Shown in pieces: positions 1 through 10,200 of a stretch of 64,000 bases of DNA (positions within the stretch are counted from its first letter, which is position 1; every line of letters begins with the position of its first letter). This stretch comes from Pontibacter beigongshangensis (GTDB lineage: Bacteria; Bacteroidota; Bacteroidia; Cytophagales; Hymenobacteraceae), in the NCBI RefSeq assembly GCF_014332515.1, contig NZ_VFSD01000015.1:62001-126000 (forward strand), written 5' to 3'. A model generated the notes under the pieces. It was not told the origin of the DNA and searched no databases. It saw nothing but the letters and a program-made list of their open reading frames with translations. The translations under genes and the position numbers were made by a program.

Positions 1-84
1 GAAACGTCTGACAACAGCAAGCTGAACCCAGACAAGCATAATAACAACAACCCAAATAAAACAGACGTGAAACCTAGAAATTAA
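1..84 (+). CDS. C-terminal tail of an unidentified protein (partial, cut by window start)
   Basis: Frame 1 is open from the first base to a TAA at 82-84 and encodes a hydrophilic Asn/Pro/Lys-rich tail of 27 residues. A perfect hairpin follows 25 bases later, which fits the end of a real transcription unit. The rest of the gene lies outside the window, so the product cannot be named. Confidence 0.5.
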   Translation, partial: ETSDNSKLNPDKHNNNNPNKTDVKPRN

Positions 85-109
85 ACAGTTTCATTCTACT
101 TTTTCTAGC

Positions 110-144
110 AGAAAGCCTGCAGCTACTATTGCTGCAGGCTTTCT
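110..144 (+). terminator. Perfect 14-bp stem-loop, probable intrinsic terminator
   Basis: Bases 110-123 (AGAAAGCCTGCAGC) are exactly complementary to 131-144, with a 7-base loop. It sits between the partial gene ending at 84 and the next start at 290, so it likely ends the upstream transcript. Confidence 0.75.
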
Positions 145-289
145 CTGCTTATCTGGCTTATGCGGCAGGGCAGGAGAATTGCTAGGCAAAAGCCCGAATA
201 GTTTAGAGACGAGATACTTTTTTGCTATTTTTGGCGTATTAAATCCATGTAAATTGTTGCATTGGCTGGCAGGCTTATTTAGAACATAC

Positions 290-937
290 ATGCTCCGACA
301 CCCTTTACATTATTTGTTTTGCATCGTTTTGCTGCTGGGCAGCTTAAGCGTGTCTGCGCAAAAGAGCGTACGGGTAAGCGGCACTATCCTGCAGCCGGAC
401 AAGAGCACCCCTATTCCGGGTGCCAGCATACAGCGGGTAGGCTACACGACTGGCGTTGTTACTGACGAAGCGGGCGCCTTCCTGATCGATATTCAGACGC
501 AGGACACGCTCCTGATACGGGCCATCGGCTATAAATCGATTCTGTACCTGCCCCGCAACCTGCCTGTTTCGGAGCTACGGGTTACCATTGTGATGCAGGA
601 AGACAGCGTGATGCTGGGGGAGGTGGAAGTAACTAACCGCCCCTCGCAGGAGATGATTGAGCGGGCTATCCGAAACATGAAGCGCCCCGACCCTAATTTT
701 GTCAAAAACCCATCCTATAAACCTCCGGTAGATATACCGCCGCCGCCACCAGCCGCCGCGCCTTCTATAGACAGCCCAATCTCTATGTTATATGAGATGT
801 TCTCTAAAGAAGGCAAGGAGCGCGCTAAACTGCAGGAGATGCTCATGCAGCTGGAGATGGAGCGGATTTTCCGGGAGGCTCAAAAAGAAAGAGAAGAGTA
901 CAACAAACTGTTTAAGGATAATACAGGCTTCCAATAA
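290..937 (+). CDS. Secreted carboxypeptidase-regulatory-like domain protein
   Basis: The 215-residue protein starts at the ATG at 290, which gives a clean Sec signal peptide (hydrophobic FCIVLLLGSLSVSAQ). An upstream in-frame TTG at 179 would put 37 non-signal residues in front and is less likely. Mature residues about 25-115 match the CarboxypepD_reg-like beta-sandwich (V-x-G-T-I, PGASI, GVVTDEAGAF, IGYKS), the same fold found at the N-terminus of SusC proteins. A proline-rich linker with PPPPPA and a charged Glu/Lys/Arg-rich helical tail follow. Such stand-alone proteins are common in Bacteroidota and usually have no assigned function; envelope location is inferred from the signal peptide. 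Confidence 0.7.
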   Translation: MLRHPLHYLFCIVLLLGSLSVSAQKSVRVSGTILQPDKSTPIPGASIQRVGYTTGVVTDEAGAFLIDIQTQDTLLIRAIGYKSILYLPRNLPVSELRVTIVMQEDSVMLGEVEVTNRPSQEMIERAIRNMKRPDPNFVKNPSYKPPVDIPPPPPAAAPSIDSPISMLYEMFSKEGKERAKLQEMLMQLEMERIFREAQKEREEYNKLFKDNTGFQ

Positions 938-1001
938 CTTGTGCTTATACCAAAACATTGTGGTTTGCCGTAAGGTTAAGGGTTTAGCAACATGAATCCT
1001 T

Positions 1002-1892
1002 ATGAAGATTGGTTACCCCTGTATTAACGAAAGCCTCGACTGCACCTCATCCAGAACCTTCCGGCTTGCCTCCTACTCCGAGGAGCGGCTCATAGCCATT
1101 GTGGAGCAGAACCTGGCCTGCCTGCGGCGCATCCTGGAGTACAATGTAGCACATGGCCTGCTGTTTTTCCGGCTTAGTTCCGGGCTGGTGCCTTTTGCCT
1201 CTCATGCCATAAACACCTACAACTGGCAGGAGCACTTCCGGATGACCTTCCGCCGGCTGGGAGAGTATATCAAAAGCCATAACATGCGCATCTCCATGCA
1301 CCCCGACCAGTTTGTGGTGCTGAACTCCCCGAACGAGCAAACCGTGCGCAACAGCATAGCCGAGCTGGTATACCAGGGCAGCGTGCTGGATCTGATGGGG
1401 TTGAATATGACCGCTAAGCTACAGATACACGGAGGCGGGGCTTATGGCGACAAACCTTCGGCTATGGACCGTTTTGCAGACGTTTACCACAACCAGTTGC
1501 CAGATGCCGTTAAAGCCCGCCTGTGTGTAGAGAACGACGACCGCACCTACAGCCTGCAGGACTGCCTGGTGCTGCACGAACTAACCGGCATGCCCGTCAT
1601 CTTCGATAATTTTCATCACGAGTGCCTGGGAAACGGCGAACCTATGGCCGAAGCCGTGCAGATGGCCGCCAGCACCTGGCAGCAAAAAGATGGCCTCCTG
1701 ATGATGGACTATAGCTCTCAGGCACCCGGCGAACGCAGAGGCAAGCACGTGCAACAAATAGAAGAGCAGCTTTTCCACGATTTCCTGACAGATACCGAAG
1801 GCCTGGACATGGACCTGATGCTGGAGATAAAAGACAAAGAAGCCAGCGCCCTGAAAGCACTGGAAATTGCGAAATCGCTGGGCAGGCTATAA
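1002..1892 (+). CDS. uvsE: UV damage endonuclease UvsE/UvdE
   Basis: A 296-residue TIM-barrel endonuclease that nicks DNA 5' to UV photoproducts, starting an alternative excision repair path. Family signatures are visible in order: KIGYPCIN at the N-terminus, FFRLSSGLVP, SMHPDQFVVLNSP, LQIHGGG, VENDDR and FDNFHH, supplying the His/Glu/Asp ligands of the metal cluster. Length is normal for the bacterial family. The ATG at 1002 gives the conserved start; a closer upstream ATG at 992 is in another frame. The gene ends inside the convergent DUF4112 gene (6-base overlap of ends). Confidence 0.93.
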   Translation: MKIGYPCINESLDCTSSRTFRLASYSEERLIAIVEQNLACLRRILEYNVAHGLLFFRLSSGLVPFASHAINTYNWQEHFRMTFRRLGEYIKSHNMRISMHPDQFVVLNSPNEQTVRNSIAELVYQGSVLDLMGLNMTAKLQIHGGGAYGDKPSAMDRFADVYHNQLPDAVKARLCVENDDRTYSLQDCLVLHELTGMPVIFDNFHHECLGNGEPMAEAVQMAASTWQQKDGLLMMDYSSQAPGERRGKHVQQIEEQLFHDFLTDTEGLDMDLMLEIKDKEASALKALEIAKSLGRL

Positions 1893-2384
1893 GTAGCCTG
1901 CCAGCAGTTGGTAAAACCAGCTTATGAGTTGCCACATGAGCCAGATCATAAGCATTATCAGCACAAGCACTGCCACCAGCACGCCCAGCACAATGCCTTT
2001 GCCACTGCCCTGGTACTTACCTTGCTCGTAGTGGTTGCGCAGCATTTGTACGTTGCGCTCATTGGCCTTGTAAGCAAAATCGAAGATGTTGCCTAGGATG
2101 GGGATACTGCCAATTATAGCATCCATGGCGCTGTTGAGCAGCATCAGGGTCACCAGTTTGCCGCTGGCACCATGCCGGGCCATGGTCATGATCAGCATAG
2201 CCGATACCGCAAAAGAGGCAATGTCTCCTACCCCTGGAAAAAGACCTAACAGCGGGTCAAGGCCAAATCGCCAGTCCGTGCCGGGGAAGCGGAACTGATT
2301 GTCCATGATTTTGGTAATGCCATCTACCCACTTCAGCTTTTCGGTATGCGGTGTGCGGGTATATCTTGTATTGAGCTCAGCCAT
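1887..2384 (-). CDS. DUF4112 family membrane protein
   Basis: A 165-residue protein with the DUF4112 core: GLDPLLGLFPGVGDIAS, a first membrane segment, then DAIIGSIPILGNIFDF, followed by a C-terminal strongly hydrophobic segment (GIVLGVLVAVLVLIMLMIWL). The Gly/Pro-rich loops between short hydrophobic helices are the family hallmark. The function is not known. It is convergent with uvsE, sharing the last few bases. Probably inner membrane. Confidence 0.85.
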   Translation of the reverse strand: MAELNTRYTRTPHTEKLKWVDGITKIMDNQFRFPGTDWRFGLDPLLGLFPGVGDIASFAVSAMLIMTMARHGASGKLVTLMLLNSAMDAIIGSIPILGNIFDFAYKANERNVQMLRNHYEQGKYQGSGKGIVLGVLVAVLVLIMLMIWLMWQLISWFYQLLAGYL

Positions 2385-2471
2385 ATGCGCTTATACGGGC
2401 AACAGCAGCTAAAAGCTTCCGGGACCTTAAAAAGGTAAGTCTTATGGAGCTTAATTTTTAAGTAAAGCGGG

Positions 2472-2795
2472 TTACCACTTCTTGCCTTTCGATTTGCCCG
2501 GATGCTTTTTAGAGTTGCCGGGTCCTTTCTTTTTTGGATGACCAACGGCCTGTTTCTTTGTGTGCCCCGGATTAGTTGTGTTGGGATGATGTGGGTTGTT
2601 GGGGTTTTTATACCAGCCTTTATGCAGGCCATTATCTTTTTTAATGCCTCCTACACGCGCATTTCTTCCGTCTTCCCGAATAATAACCCGGCCCGAGCTC
2701 CCCGGTTGCTTCTTCGAGGACGAACAGGAGGCAATGGCCATACCCATCAGCAGCAGAAACAGACTTTTAAATACAAAATATCTCATATAGTACAT
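2472..2795 (-). CDS. Small basic lipoprotein, function unknown
   Basis: A 107-residue protein with a lipoprotein signal peptide (MAIASC, lipid Cys at residue 24 from the first Met; a second Met at residue 4 is an equally good start). The mature part is strongly basic and low complexity, rich in Lys, Gly, Pro, His and Asn, with repeated PKKKG-, PGNSKK- and PGKSKGKKW-like pieces at the end. No enzyme motif is seen. It could bind an anionic surface polymer, but that is only an inference from charge. Confidence 0.6.
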   Translation of the reverse strand: MYYMRYFVFKSLFLLLMGMAIASCSSSKKQPGSSGRVIIREDGRNARVGGIKKDNGLHKGWYKNPNNPHHPNTTNPGHTKKQAVGHPKKKGPGNSKKHPGKSKGKKW

Positions 2796-3328
2796 ATTAA
2801 TGATACCATGGCAGCGGTTAAATATCGTGCCAGATTATTAGAAACCTGTCAGGTTACAGCAACTATTGCAACTATGGGCAGTATCTTATCTTTCTGGAAT
2901 TCGAAGTGGTAAAAGCCCAGGAAACAGAACCCAGGTACCAGGACGCTCACCAGTTTCACCCTTCTGTTGAAACTGAAAAATATAGCCCTGGACGCGGCAA
3001 TTATGGCCACAGCCTACAAGAACAGCCCCTGTAACGCTGTGTAGCCAAACCTTGGCCTATACCATTCCAACACACAAACATTATTATTTCGGGACTTCAA
3101 CAAAGAACCGGTGTTTTAAAAACTATGCCCTGAATCAGGCATCCGGCGTTAAAACATAAATTGGCAAAACTACGTAATATGCCTGACACTATATATAGCA
3201 AAGAATTATTTACGTTATAACTACCTGAAGCTGTTTAAAATACTATAATATCCATCTTAGGCTTTGCGTTTCCTGCACAAGCAAATATATTACTTTAATC
3301 ACCATCCCTACTTAACCCTCACTTCAAA
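2796..3328. other. Intergenic region, no gene recognised
   Basis: About 530 bases between divergent genes. Neither strand carries an ORF with a signal peptide or a known motif. It turns AT-rich over the last 150 bases before the esterase start at 3329, consistent with a promoter region, but no clear TAnnTTTG element was found. Confidence 0.5.
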
Positions 3329-4153
3329 ATGAACCGTTTTTTCATTTACCAGCTGCTCCTGCCATTAAATCTCTGCCTATTTATTTCCTGTAAAGATGAC
3401 ACCTCCGGGCCTGGCGAACAGGTGGATGTGCATATTATTATGGGACAGTCTAACAGCCTGGGAGTGGCACATGCCTATCAGTTACCCAAAGAGCTGCGCG
3501 AGCCGCAGGACAGCTGCTATATTTTTAACAGAGCGAGCGGCAGGTTCGAGGTAATTACAGCAGGCGTTAATACCCAGTCGGAAGAAGGCATGTTCGGGCC
3601 AGTTGTAACGGCGGCAAAGCTGCTGAAAGAGCATCAGCAAAAGGAAGTCTATTTTGTGGTGGTTGGCTTTGGCAATTCGCAGCTTTTTAACTCCGGATCC
3701 AAAGAGATTCAGGATTGGCACCCGGCGTCGAAAGAGTTGCTTCCGCAGGCGAAAAGCGAAATCGAGCGGGCACGCAAAGCACTTGTAAAGATGGGCAAGG
3801 CACCGCAGTTTAAGTCGGTGAGCTGGTGGCAGGGCGAGGCCGACGCCACTTACTCGGAAAAGGCGGAGGTGTACGGTGAGAACGAAACCGCCTTTTTCGC
3901 CACGCTGGACCAGGTGGCCTATTTAGCCGACTCCAAACGCATCATTTTCAAGGTGTTTGAAGACGTGGACAGCATGCCGCACGGGCGCGCCGTAAACACA
4001 GCCAAAGCCAGACGCGCCTCCTCCGATGCCCGCACCATCAAACTGATCGAAACCAAAAACTACGACCGTATTCCGCAAGACAGGCTTCATGCCACAGCCA
4101 AGGGGCAGCAACAGGCGGGCGCTGATTTGTTTAACGTGATCAAAAACCTGTAA
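3329..4153 (+). CDS. SASA-type carbohydrate acetylesterase lipoprotein (sialate O-acetylesterase domain)
   Basis: A 274-residue lipoprotein (signal peptide ending LFISC, lipid Cys21). The SGNH-hydrolase SASA/CE6-like family is shown by the nucleophile block GQSNS (Ser41), the glycine-turn region NSQLF, the WWQGEADA block and a C-terminal DRLH dyad (Asp251, His254). Family members remove acetyl groups from sugars such as xylan, sialic acid or pectin. Its location next to a pectin locus suggests acetylated plant polysaccharide as substrate (inference). Confidence 0.82.
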   Translation: MNRFFIYQLLLPLNLCLFISCKDDTSGPGEQVDVHIIMGQSNSLGVAHAYQLPKELREPQDSCYIFNRASGRFEVITAGVNTQSEEGMFGPVVTAAKLLKEHQQKEVYFVVVGFGNSQLFNSGSKEIQDWHPASKELLPQAKSEIERARKALVKMGKAPQFKSVSWWQGEADATYSEKAEVYGENETAFFATLDQVAYLADSKRIIFKVFEDVDSMPHGRAVNTAKARRASSDARTIKLIETKNYDRIPQDRLHATAKGQQQAGADLFNVIKNL

Positions 4154-4186
4154 GTACACGGACAGATGCAGAGCAAGAAGAGATGG

Positions 4187-4216
4187 AATTATTTGAATAA
4201 AAACTGCCCTCCGGAG
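4187..4216 (+). repeat. Dispersed intergenic repeat, copy 1
   Basis: Variant head (AATTATTTGAAT) followed by CTGCCCTCCGGAG and a CTGCTGCTG tail. Lies between two plus-strand genes. Confidence 0.8.
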
Positions 4217-4331
4217 ATGTTACTGCTGCTGTTGCACCTGCCTGCCGCTTCAGAATATTTTACCTGCCTGACCGGAAAGGCCTGGAAAGAATAGATATAT
4301 GGCATGCGCCGAGTTGCGAACCTGACCGTTG

Positions 4332-5195
4332 ATGAGCATGAGAATTACCCTTGCTGCCCTTGTTGTAAGCTTTGTGCTGCTGTGCTCCTCCTCCTGCCGC
4401 CATCAGGAAGAAAAAACGCAGCAAACTGTACCTGAGCCTGCAACCAGCCTGACCGACACGACTACGGATACAAGTCCGGCCCCTGCCCCAGCCGATGCTA
4501 CCACCATGCTGGCCAGGAAACAGGTGCCCATCCTGTGCTACCACCAGATCAGAGACTGGCAACCCTCCGACTCAAAAGCAGCTAAAACATACATTGTACC
4601 CACTGCCCAGTTTCAGGAGCAGCTCCAGATGCTAGCCGACAGTGGTTACCAGACCATCCTGCCCGACCAACTGCTCGCCTACCTCACAACCGGCGCTCCA
4701 CTCCCGCCCAGGCCGATCATGCTCACCTTCGACGACACCAACCTGAGCCAGTACACCATCGCCGCTCCTGAAATGCAGAAGCACGGGTTTAAGGGCGTCT
4801 TCTTTATCATGACAGTATCGCTGGGCAGGCCACGCTACATGAGCCGGCCACAGGTAAAGGAGCTGGCAGATGCCGGGCACGTAATCGGCTCCCACACCTG
4901 GGACCACCAGAACGTAAAGAAATACCAGGAGCAGGATTGGATAACGCAGGTAGAAAAGCCTACCCGGCAACTGGAGGAAATTACAGGCGGCCAGATTAAG
5001 TACTTCGCCTATCCGTTCGGGCTTTGGAACGAGGCCGCCATCCCGGAACTTAAAAGCAGGGGCATGGCAGGAGCCTTTCAGCTGGCTGCGAAGCAAGATG
5101 AGCAGGACCCGCTTTACACGATCAGGCGCATTATAGCAAGCGGCTACTGGAGTCCCCGCTCCTTACACCAAAGCCTGGTGAACAGCTTTGAGTAG
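4332..5195 (+). CDS. Polysaccharide deacetylase (NodB domain) lipoprotein
   Basis: A 287-residue carbohydrate esterase family 4 enzyme. It opens with a lipoprotein signal (LLCSSSC, lipid Cys22), then a Thr/Pro/Ala-rich linker and the NodB barrel. Metal and catalytic motifs are visible: TFDD (residues about 132-135, with Thr instead of the usual Gly after it), SHTWDH (about 187-192) and YFAYPFGLWN. Such enzymes N- or O-deacetylate extracellular glycans or peptidoglycan; the target here is not evident. ATG at 4332 or 4338 is preferred to the in-frame TTG at 4329. Confidence 0.88.
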   Translation: MSMRITLAALVVSFVLLCSSSCRHQEEKTQQTVPEPATSLTDTTTDTSPAPAPADATTMLARKQVPILCYHQIRDWQPSDSKAAKTYIVPTAQFQEQLQMLADSGYQTILPDQLLAYLTTGAPLPPRPIMLTFDDTNLSQYTIAAPEMQKHGFKGVFFIMTVSLGRPRYMSRPQVKELADAGHVIGSHTWDHQNVKKYQEQDWITQVEKPTRQLEEITGGQIKYFAYPFGLWNEAAIPELKSRGMAGAFQLAAKQDEQDPLYTIRRIIASGYWSPRSLHQSLVNSFE

Positions 5196-5220
5196 CTTTT
5201 AGCCAAAGGCAGTACAGGCA

Positions 5221-5250
5221 AATTATTCCAATAAAAAAGCCCCTCCCGAA
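5221..5250 (+). repeat. Dispersed intergenic repeat, copy 2
   Basis: AATTATTCCAAT, an A-run, then GCCCCTCCCGAAG; followed at once by the perfect CTG/CAG hairpin at 5255-5299. Confidence 0.8.
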
Positions 5251-5254
5251 GTTT

Positions 5255-5299
5255 ATGCTGCTGCTGTTGCGAGCCTGCAGCTCGCAACAGCAGCAGCAT
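5255..5299. repeat. Perfect 20-bp stem, 5-base loop hairpin made of CTG/CAG repeats
   Basis: Bases 5255-5274 (ATGCTGCTGCTGTTGCGAGC) pair exactly with 5280-5299. It occupies the CTG-rich tail position of repeat copy 2 and lies between convergent genes, so it could also act as a bidirectional terminator, although no T-run follows. Confidence 0.85.
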
Positions 5300-5368
5300 T
5301 TCACGCCTCATCTTCAAATCTTAACATTATAAAATCAACACATTAACCCGTTAGCACATTAGCCAGCA

Positions 5369-5396
5369 AATTATTCTAATCAAATTGGCCCTCCAG
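5369..5396 (+). repeat. Dispersed intergenic repeat, copy 3
   Basis: AATTATTCTAAT followed by GGCCCTCCAG and a tail with TGCTGCTGAAGCTGC. Second copy in the same 315-base convergent gap. Confidence 0.85.
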
Positions 5397-5445
5397 CAAC
5401 ATTTTTGCTGCTGAAGCTGCAAGGAGCGTGCTGCCATGATAAACG

Positions 5446-5473
5446 CAGAAAAGCTGCCCTTGCGGAGCAGCTT
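5446..5473 (-). terminator. Probable terminator of the SusCD/FAS1 operon
   Basis: Read on the minus strand, AAGCTGC (5473-5467) pairs with GCAGCTT (5457-5451), extended by CC/GG around a GCAA loop, and is followed by TTTT. It lies about 40 bases beyond the stop of the last susD-like gene. Confidence 0.6.
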
Positions 5474-5510
5474 CTCTAACTTATTAACCACTAAAACCCA
5501 AAATGCTTTC

Positions 5511-7262
5511 TTAAAAATTGTCCCAACGGAAAGGCAGGAACCAATTGTCTTTGTTCATGAGTTTGGCGCGCGCGTTGGCCGCCTCGGGGTTGCCTTCTTT
5601 CAGGAGCTTTTGGTACACCCTGTCGGCCAGGTATGCCGGGTCATTTCTTCTGAGGGCTATCCGCACCAGGTCCTGCCAGCGGTTTCCTTCGTAGGCCAGC
5701 TCCAGTGCTGCCTCCTCTATCACTTTGTCTTCCATATAATTCCTGAAGGCAACCTCGTCCTTAAGCGGCTTTCCGGGAGCTTCCATATCGAAGAAATCAA
5801 CAGAATCTATGGTGGTGGGCTTTACGCTCACCCTGTTGCGCAAGCCCAGGTTGCGGTGGTGTTTGCCTCTGTGCCGTGGCGCGTCAATTTTACGGGCATC
5901 CAGGTCATATGGGAAAGGCAAAAATGTGGCCTGTTTCTCAACGCCTGGGTTGCTATTGTTATAGGTGCTCCTGATACCGTCGTTCATAAAGGCATAGGCA
6001 ATTTTATCGTGCCCCTCGCGGTTGGCTGCCTCAGAGTATCTTAAGTGCATGAGCGAAGCTCTGTACAAAAACCACTTGCCATTTTTCTCAAGCGCATTCG
6101 CGGCCAGCCCGGTAGTAGGATTCAGGTAGTTGTAGAGAAACTTCATGATAACGGGCTCCCCTCCTATCATTTTGTAGGTGTTGTTCTCCCCTCTGAAATC
6201 GAAAGGCGTATCGTTCTTCTGGTCCTGGGCCTGCCACTTCTCTATGGCCAGGTTCGAGGGCTTTACCAGGTAGCGGCCACCCGTTTTGGAGAACAGGTCC
6301 ACGAAAGGGTTCTGCGGCTGAAAGTCCTTGTCGAAAAACATTGTCCAGATCCACTCTGCCTGAAACTCCCTGTCCTGCGGCGAGCGTGTCAGGAAGGTTT
6401 GCCAGGCTGAGGCAGTAACGGCATCGTTGTCGGTGCCACTGGAGCCCATGTAGGTATTGAAATATACGTATCCTGCTCCTTCACCTTGTGGCGTGGTGGT
6501 CTCCAGCACATTTTTATAGGCCCTGGCAGCCAGGTTATAGTCGTTGTTGAAGAGGTAGAGGTCGCCCAACAGGCAGTTCTTGTTCACGAACATCATCTTG
6601 GTAGGGTAACCATCTATCTGCGTGTTGAGGCTGCTGGCTTCGGGATAAGGATTCTTATACGGGATGGCCTCCATTTCGCGGATCAGCTGCGGCACCAGGT
6701 CCTGCAGCTTCATGCGCGGGAATTTCGCGGCATCCTTCAGGTCGTCTATGCTCACAATTGGTTCTGTTACGTACGGGATCTCACCAAAATGCAGCCCCAG
6801 CTGAAAGTACAGCCAGCTTCTGAGCGCCATTACGTCTGAATAGCGCTGATCAAACTCCGCCCTGGAAATGGCATTCCTGTCGACCATTCCCTGCAGGTTC
6901 TTCAGCACGTCGTTGCAGTTCAGGATAACGCTGTAAAACGGCTTCGGATTGGCATACGGGTTATCGGCCGACACATTATGGGCCCCAATCTGCCGCAGGT
7001 GCACATCGGCATTGTACGTAACGCTCATCAGGTCGGCCCTGAGTTCGTTGAGCACCTCATACTGGCTGGCAACGGAGAGCAACTGGCCGTAAATACCTGT
7101 TACAGCGGCATCAGCATCGTAAATATCCTGGTAATTATTTTTATGTTCGATGGCATTTTTTGGATCAACATCAAAGGTCTCCTTGCAGGAAGATACTGCA
7201 CCTGCCATACCAAGCGCCAGCGCGATGATCTGTACAGATGATTTAAGCTTTAATTTCTTCAT
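5511..7262 (-). CDS. SusD/RagB family nutrient-binding lipoprotein
   Basis: A 583-residue outer-surface glycan-binding lipoprotein (signal peptide with lipid Cys26 in AVSSCKE). It has the alpha-helical TPR scaffold of SusD: helix with D-A-x-x-x-I-Y-G near residue 55, RSWLYFQLGLHFGEIPYV in the middle and the C-terminal ELAYEGNRWQDLVRIALRR block typical of the family. It follows a SusC gene with an 18-base gap, so the two should form one transporter. Last gene of the seven-gene operon. Substrate is inferred to be pectic oligosaccharide from the neighbouring lyases. Confidence 0.92.
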   Translation of the reverse strand: MKKLKLKSSVQIIALALGMAGAVSSCKETFDVDPKNAIEHKNNYQDIYDADAAVTGIYGQLLSVASQYEVLNELRADLMSVTYNADVHLRQIGAHNVSADNPYANPKPFYSVILNCNDVLKNLQGMVDRNAISRAEFDQRYSDVMALRSWLYFQLGLHFGEIPYVTEPIVSIDDLKDAAKFPRMKLQDLVPQLIREMEAIPYKNPYPEASSLNTQIDGYPTKMMFVNKNCLLGDLYLFNNDYNLAARAYKNVLETTTPQGEGAGYVYFNTYMGSSGTDNDAVTASAWQTFLTRSPQDREFQAEWIWTMFFDKDFQPQNPFVDLFSKTGGRYLVKPSNLAIEKWQAQDQKNDTPFDFRGENNTYKMIGGEPVIMKFLYNYLNPTTGLAANALEKNGKWFLYRASLMHLRYSEAANREGHDKIAYAFMNDGIRSTYNNSNPGVEKQATFLPFPYDLDARKIDAPRHRGKHHRNLGLRNRVSVKPTTIDSVDFFDMEAPGKPLKDEVAFRNYMEDKVIEEAALELAYEGNRWQDLVRIALRRNDPAYLADRVYQKLLKEGNPEAANARAKLMNKDNWFLPFRWDNF

Positions 7263-7280
7263 TTTTATCAGGAATAAAAA

Positions 7281-10200
7281 TTATAAACCAATACGAACTC
7301 CGAACTGGATTGACTTGTACAAAGGCTCCAGCCCTACATCAATTCCCTGACCGATGGGGCTTCTGGAGGCGCTAAACTCGGGGTCGTAACCGATATAATT
7401 GGTGCTTGTAAACAGGTTGTTGGCGGTGGCATACACAGAGCTACTCTTCACAAATCCCTGCTTCAGCGGCAGATCGTAGGTAATGGCGAGCGTTCTTAAG
7501 CGGATAAATGAGCCATCTTCTATCCAGCGGTCGGAGAAGCGGGCATTACCCATCGGGTCGCCGTAAGCTGCTCGCGGCATGGTGGTGTTCTGCCCGTCGA
7601 ACTGCCATCTGTTCTCTGTAGAGGCAAGCTGGTTATTCGTAGAGCTCATCGACTCCAGGTTGGCTCTTACACCGTTGTAGATATCGTTTCCACTTCTGAA
7701 AGAGAAGATGGCGCTCACCGAGAACCGCTTCCAGGACACCGAGCTGCTCAGGCTCCCGAAGAAATCAGGGTTCGAATTGCCGATCACGGTTCTGTCGCGC
7801 TCATCTATGATGCCGTTTCCATCCAGGTCCGCGAACCGCACGTCTCCTCCTTTAAAAGGAACAAGTGTGCCATCGGGCAGCTGCGTTTTCAGGTTTGCCT
7901 CGGCTGCCTGCTGCTCGGTAGTAAATATGCCGTTGGTTTTGTAGCCATAAAACTGGTTGGCCGGCTTGCCTACTTCCGTCAGGATGGTAGCTCCCGCAAA
8001 TTCGGTGAGTTTGCTGTTGCCCGGAATACTGGTGATCTCGTTTCGGTAGGTAGACAGGTTCAGGCCCAGGTCCAGCTTCACGGCTCTGTTCAGCACCCTG
8101 GTATACAGCCCCAGGTCTATGCCCTGGTTTTTCATGCTTCCGTTGTTGGTCAGGATGTAATCGAAACCGGTGGCAGCAAAAACAGGCTCGTACACCAGCA
8201 TGTCGGTGGTCTTGTTGTCATACACATCCACAGTCATGGAAAGGCGCTCCTTAAACAGAGCTACATCCAGGCCAAGGTTTGTTTTGGTGTTGGTTTCCCA
8301 GCGTATTTGCGGGTTGGCCAGGTTACCACGAACAGTACCCTGCGCACCCAGCAGGTTCTGCGACACGTAGTACTGCCGCCCGGTATAGTTGCCGATGTCG
8401 TCGTTACCGGTCAGGCCGTAGCTGGCACGCAGTTTCAGGAGGTCTACAAAATCCACACCGCCCATAAAGTTTTCGGAAGATATCAACCAGCCGGCAGCCA
8501 CAGATGGCATCACCGCGTATTTGTTGCCGTTGATAGTTAACGCATCCGGAATCTCACGTCCGAACCTGGAAGAACCGTCAACAGACAAGTTCAGGCTCAG
8601 CAGGTATTTGCTCAGGAAGCTGTAATTAACAGAAGAGTACATGTTCAGCCAGCGGGCCTCGCCTATGTCGCCGGCCATGCGGCGCAAGGTGTTGGCCCCC
8701 ATGCCTACGGTCGTAAAATCGTCGGTAGGCGAGTTGAAACCATAGGCCCTGTCTTCCTCGCTGGTTAAGTTGTTGAACCTGAAACCTGCCGTGGCCACCA
8801 GGCTATGCTCTCCTGCCCAGGATCTGTTATAGGAGTAGTAGGTGTCGTTGTAAATAGAATTGTAGCGTTGCACCCTGTTACCGAGCCGGCTGTAGGCTAT
8901 AGCATTATCCAGTTCTTCGGGCGTAACCCCAAGGCGGGGAATAAAAATGTTCTCTCTTACCTTATCGAAGGACAAGCCTATAAGGGAGCTCAGGGTGCTG
9001 TATTTGGAGAAAGCATAGTTGAGTTTGGCTGAACCGAAAAAGCGGTAGTTCTGATCCTGCGCCTGCACATTCTCGATTAACGACACCGGGTTGCTGCGCC
9101 CGAAAATATCCGTATCGGCCAGGTTAGGCGATTCGATCCCCTGGTCGGTTACCTGCCGGATCCGCAGAAAAGGAGCCTTAACCAGGGCGGCCATAATCGG
9201 GTTGGTGCTGAAATGCAGGCCCTGGTTGCTCAGGTTCTGCTCGTTGGAGGTAAAAGAAAGGCTGGTATTGGCTGTGAGCCTGGGGCTCAGGTTCATATCA
9301 GCATTGAACCGGGTGCTGTAGCGTTTCAGGTTGCTTTCTTTTATCACGCTGTTGTTTTCCAGGTAGCCTACCGATAGAGCATAGCGGGCAATGTTGTCGC
9401 CGCCGGTTACTTTCAGGTAGTAGTTCTGGTTAATGCTGTTGCCGAGCACTTTGTCCTGCCAGTTGGTATCGGAGTGGTAGCGGGCATACTCTGGGTTGTT
9501 CGGGTCGTCGTTCATGTAAGGCTGTGCCTGCAGTTGCGCGTCCGTCATCCCACCTGTCCGCAACACATCCGACAGATACAGCCTGTAGCTGCTGCTGTTC
9601 ATCACCGGCAGGTTCTTTGGCGCCACATTCACGCCACCGTAAGCCGCAAAATCAATTTTAGTCGCAAGTTCCTTGGCATGGGCGGTGGTAATCAGAATAA
9701 CACCATTCGCTCCTTTTGTGCCGTAGAGCGAAGCGCCATCTTTAATAACCGTAATATTGTCTATATCCTTGATATCGATATTGGATAAAGGATTAACAAG
9801 ATGCTCGGAAATAAGCGAGCTACCATAAGATTCGTAGTCATAGATCATACCGTCTACCACTACCAAAGGCCGGTTGCTGCCATTTAAAGACGAGAAGCCA
9901 CGCAGGAACATTTCTGCTCCCTGCCCCGGCGTTCCGGACCTGCGCACCACGTCCATACCCATCAGCTGGCCCTGCAGGTAATTGTCAGGCAGCTCCATGG
10001 CACGATTCCAGCTGTTGTTCGGATTTACTGCACTAACGGCATACGGCACCTGGCTTTTAGAAATGGCACCACCGGGCATCATAACAGACTCATAGGCCGT
10101 TGCAAATCCTTTCTGGTGCAGTGCCAGCGACACTTCCTGCTTTCCTTTCAGCGCTATTTCCTTGTTCTGGTAGTCCTGGCTCGAGAGCAGCAGCGTTACT

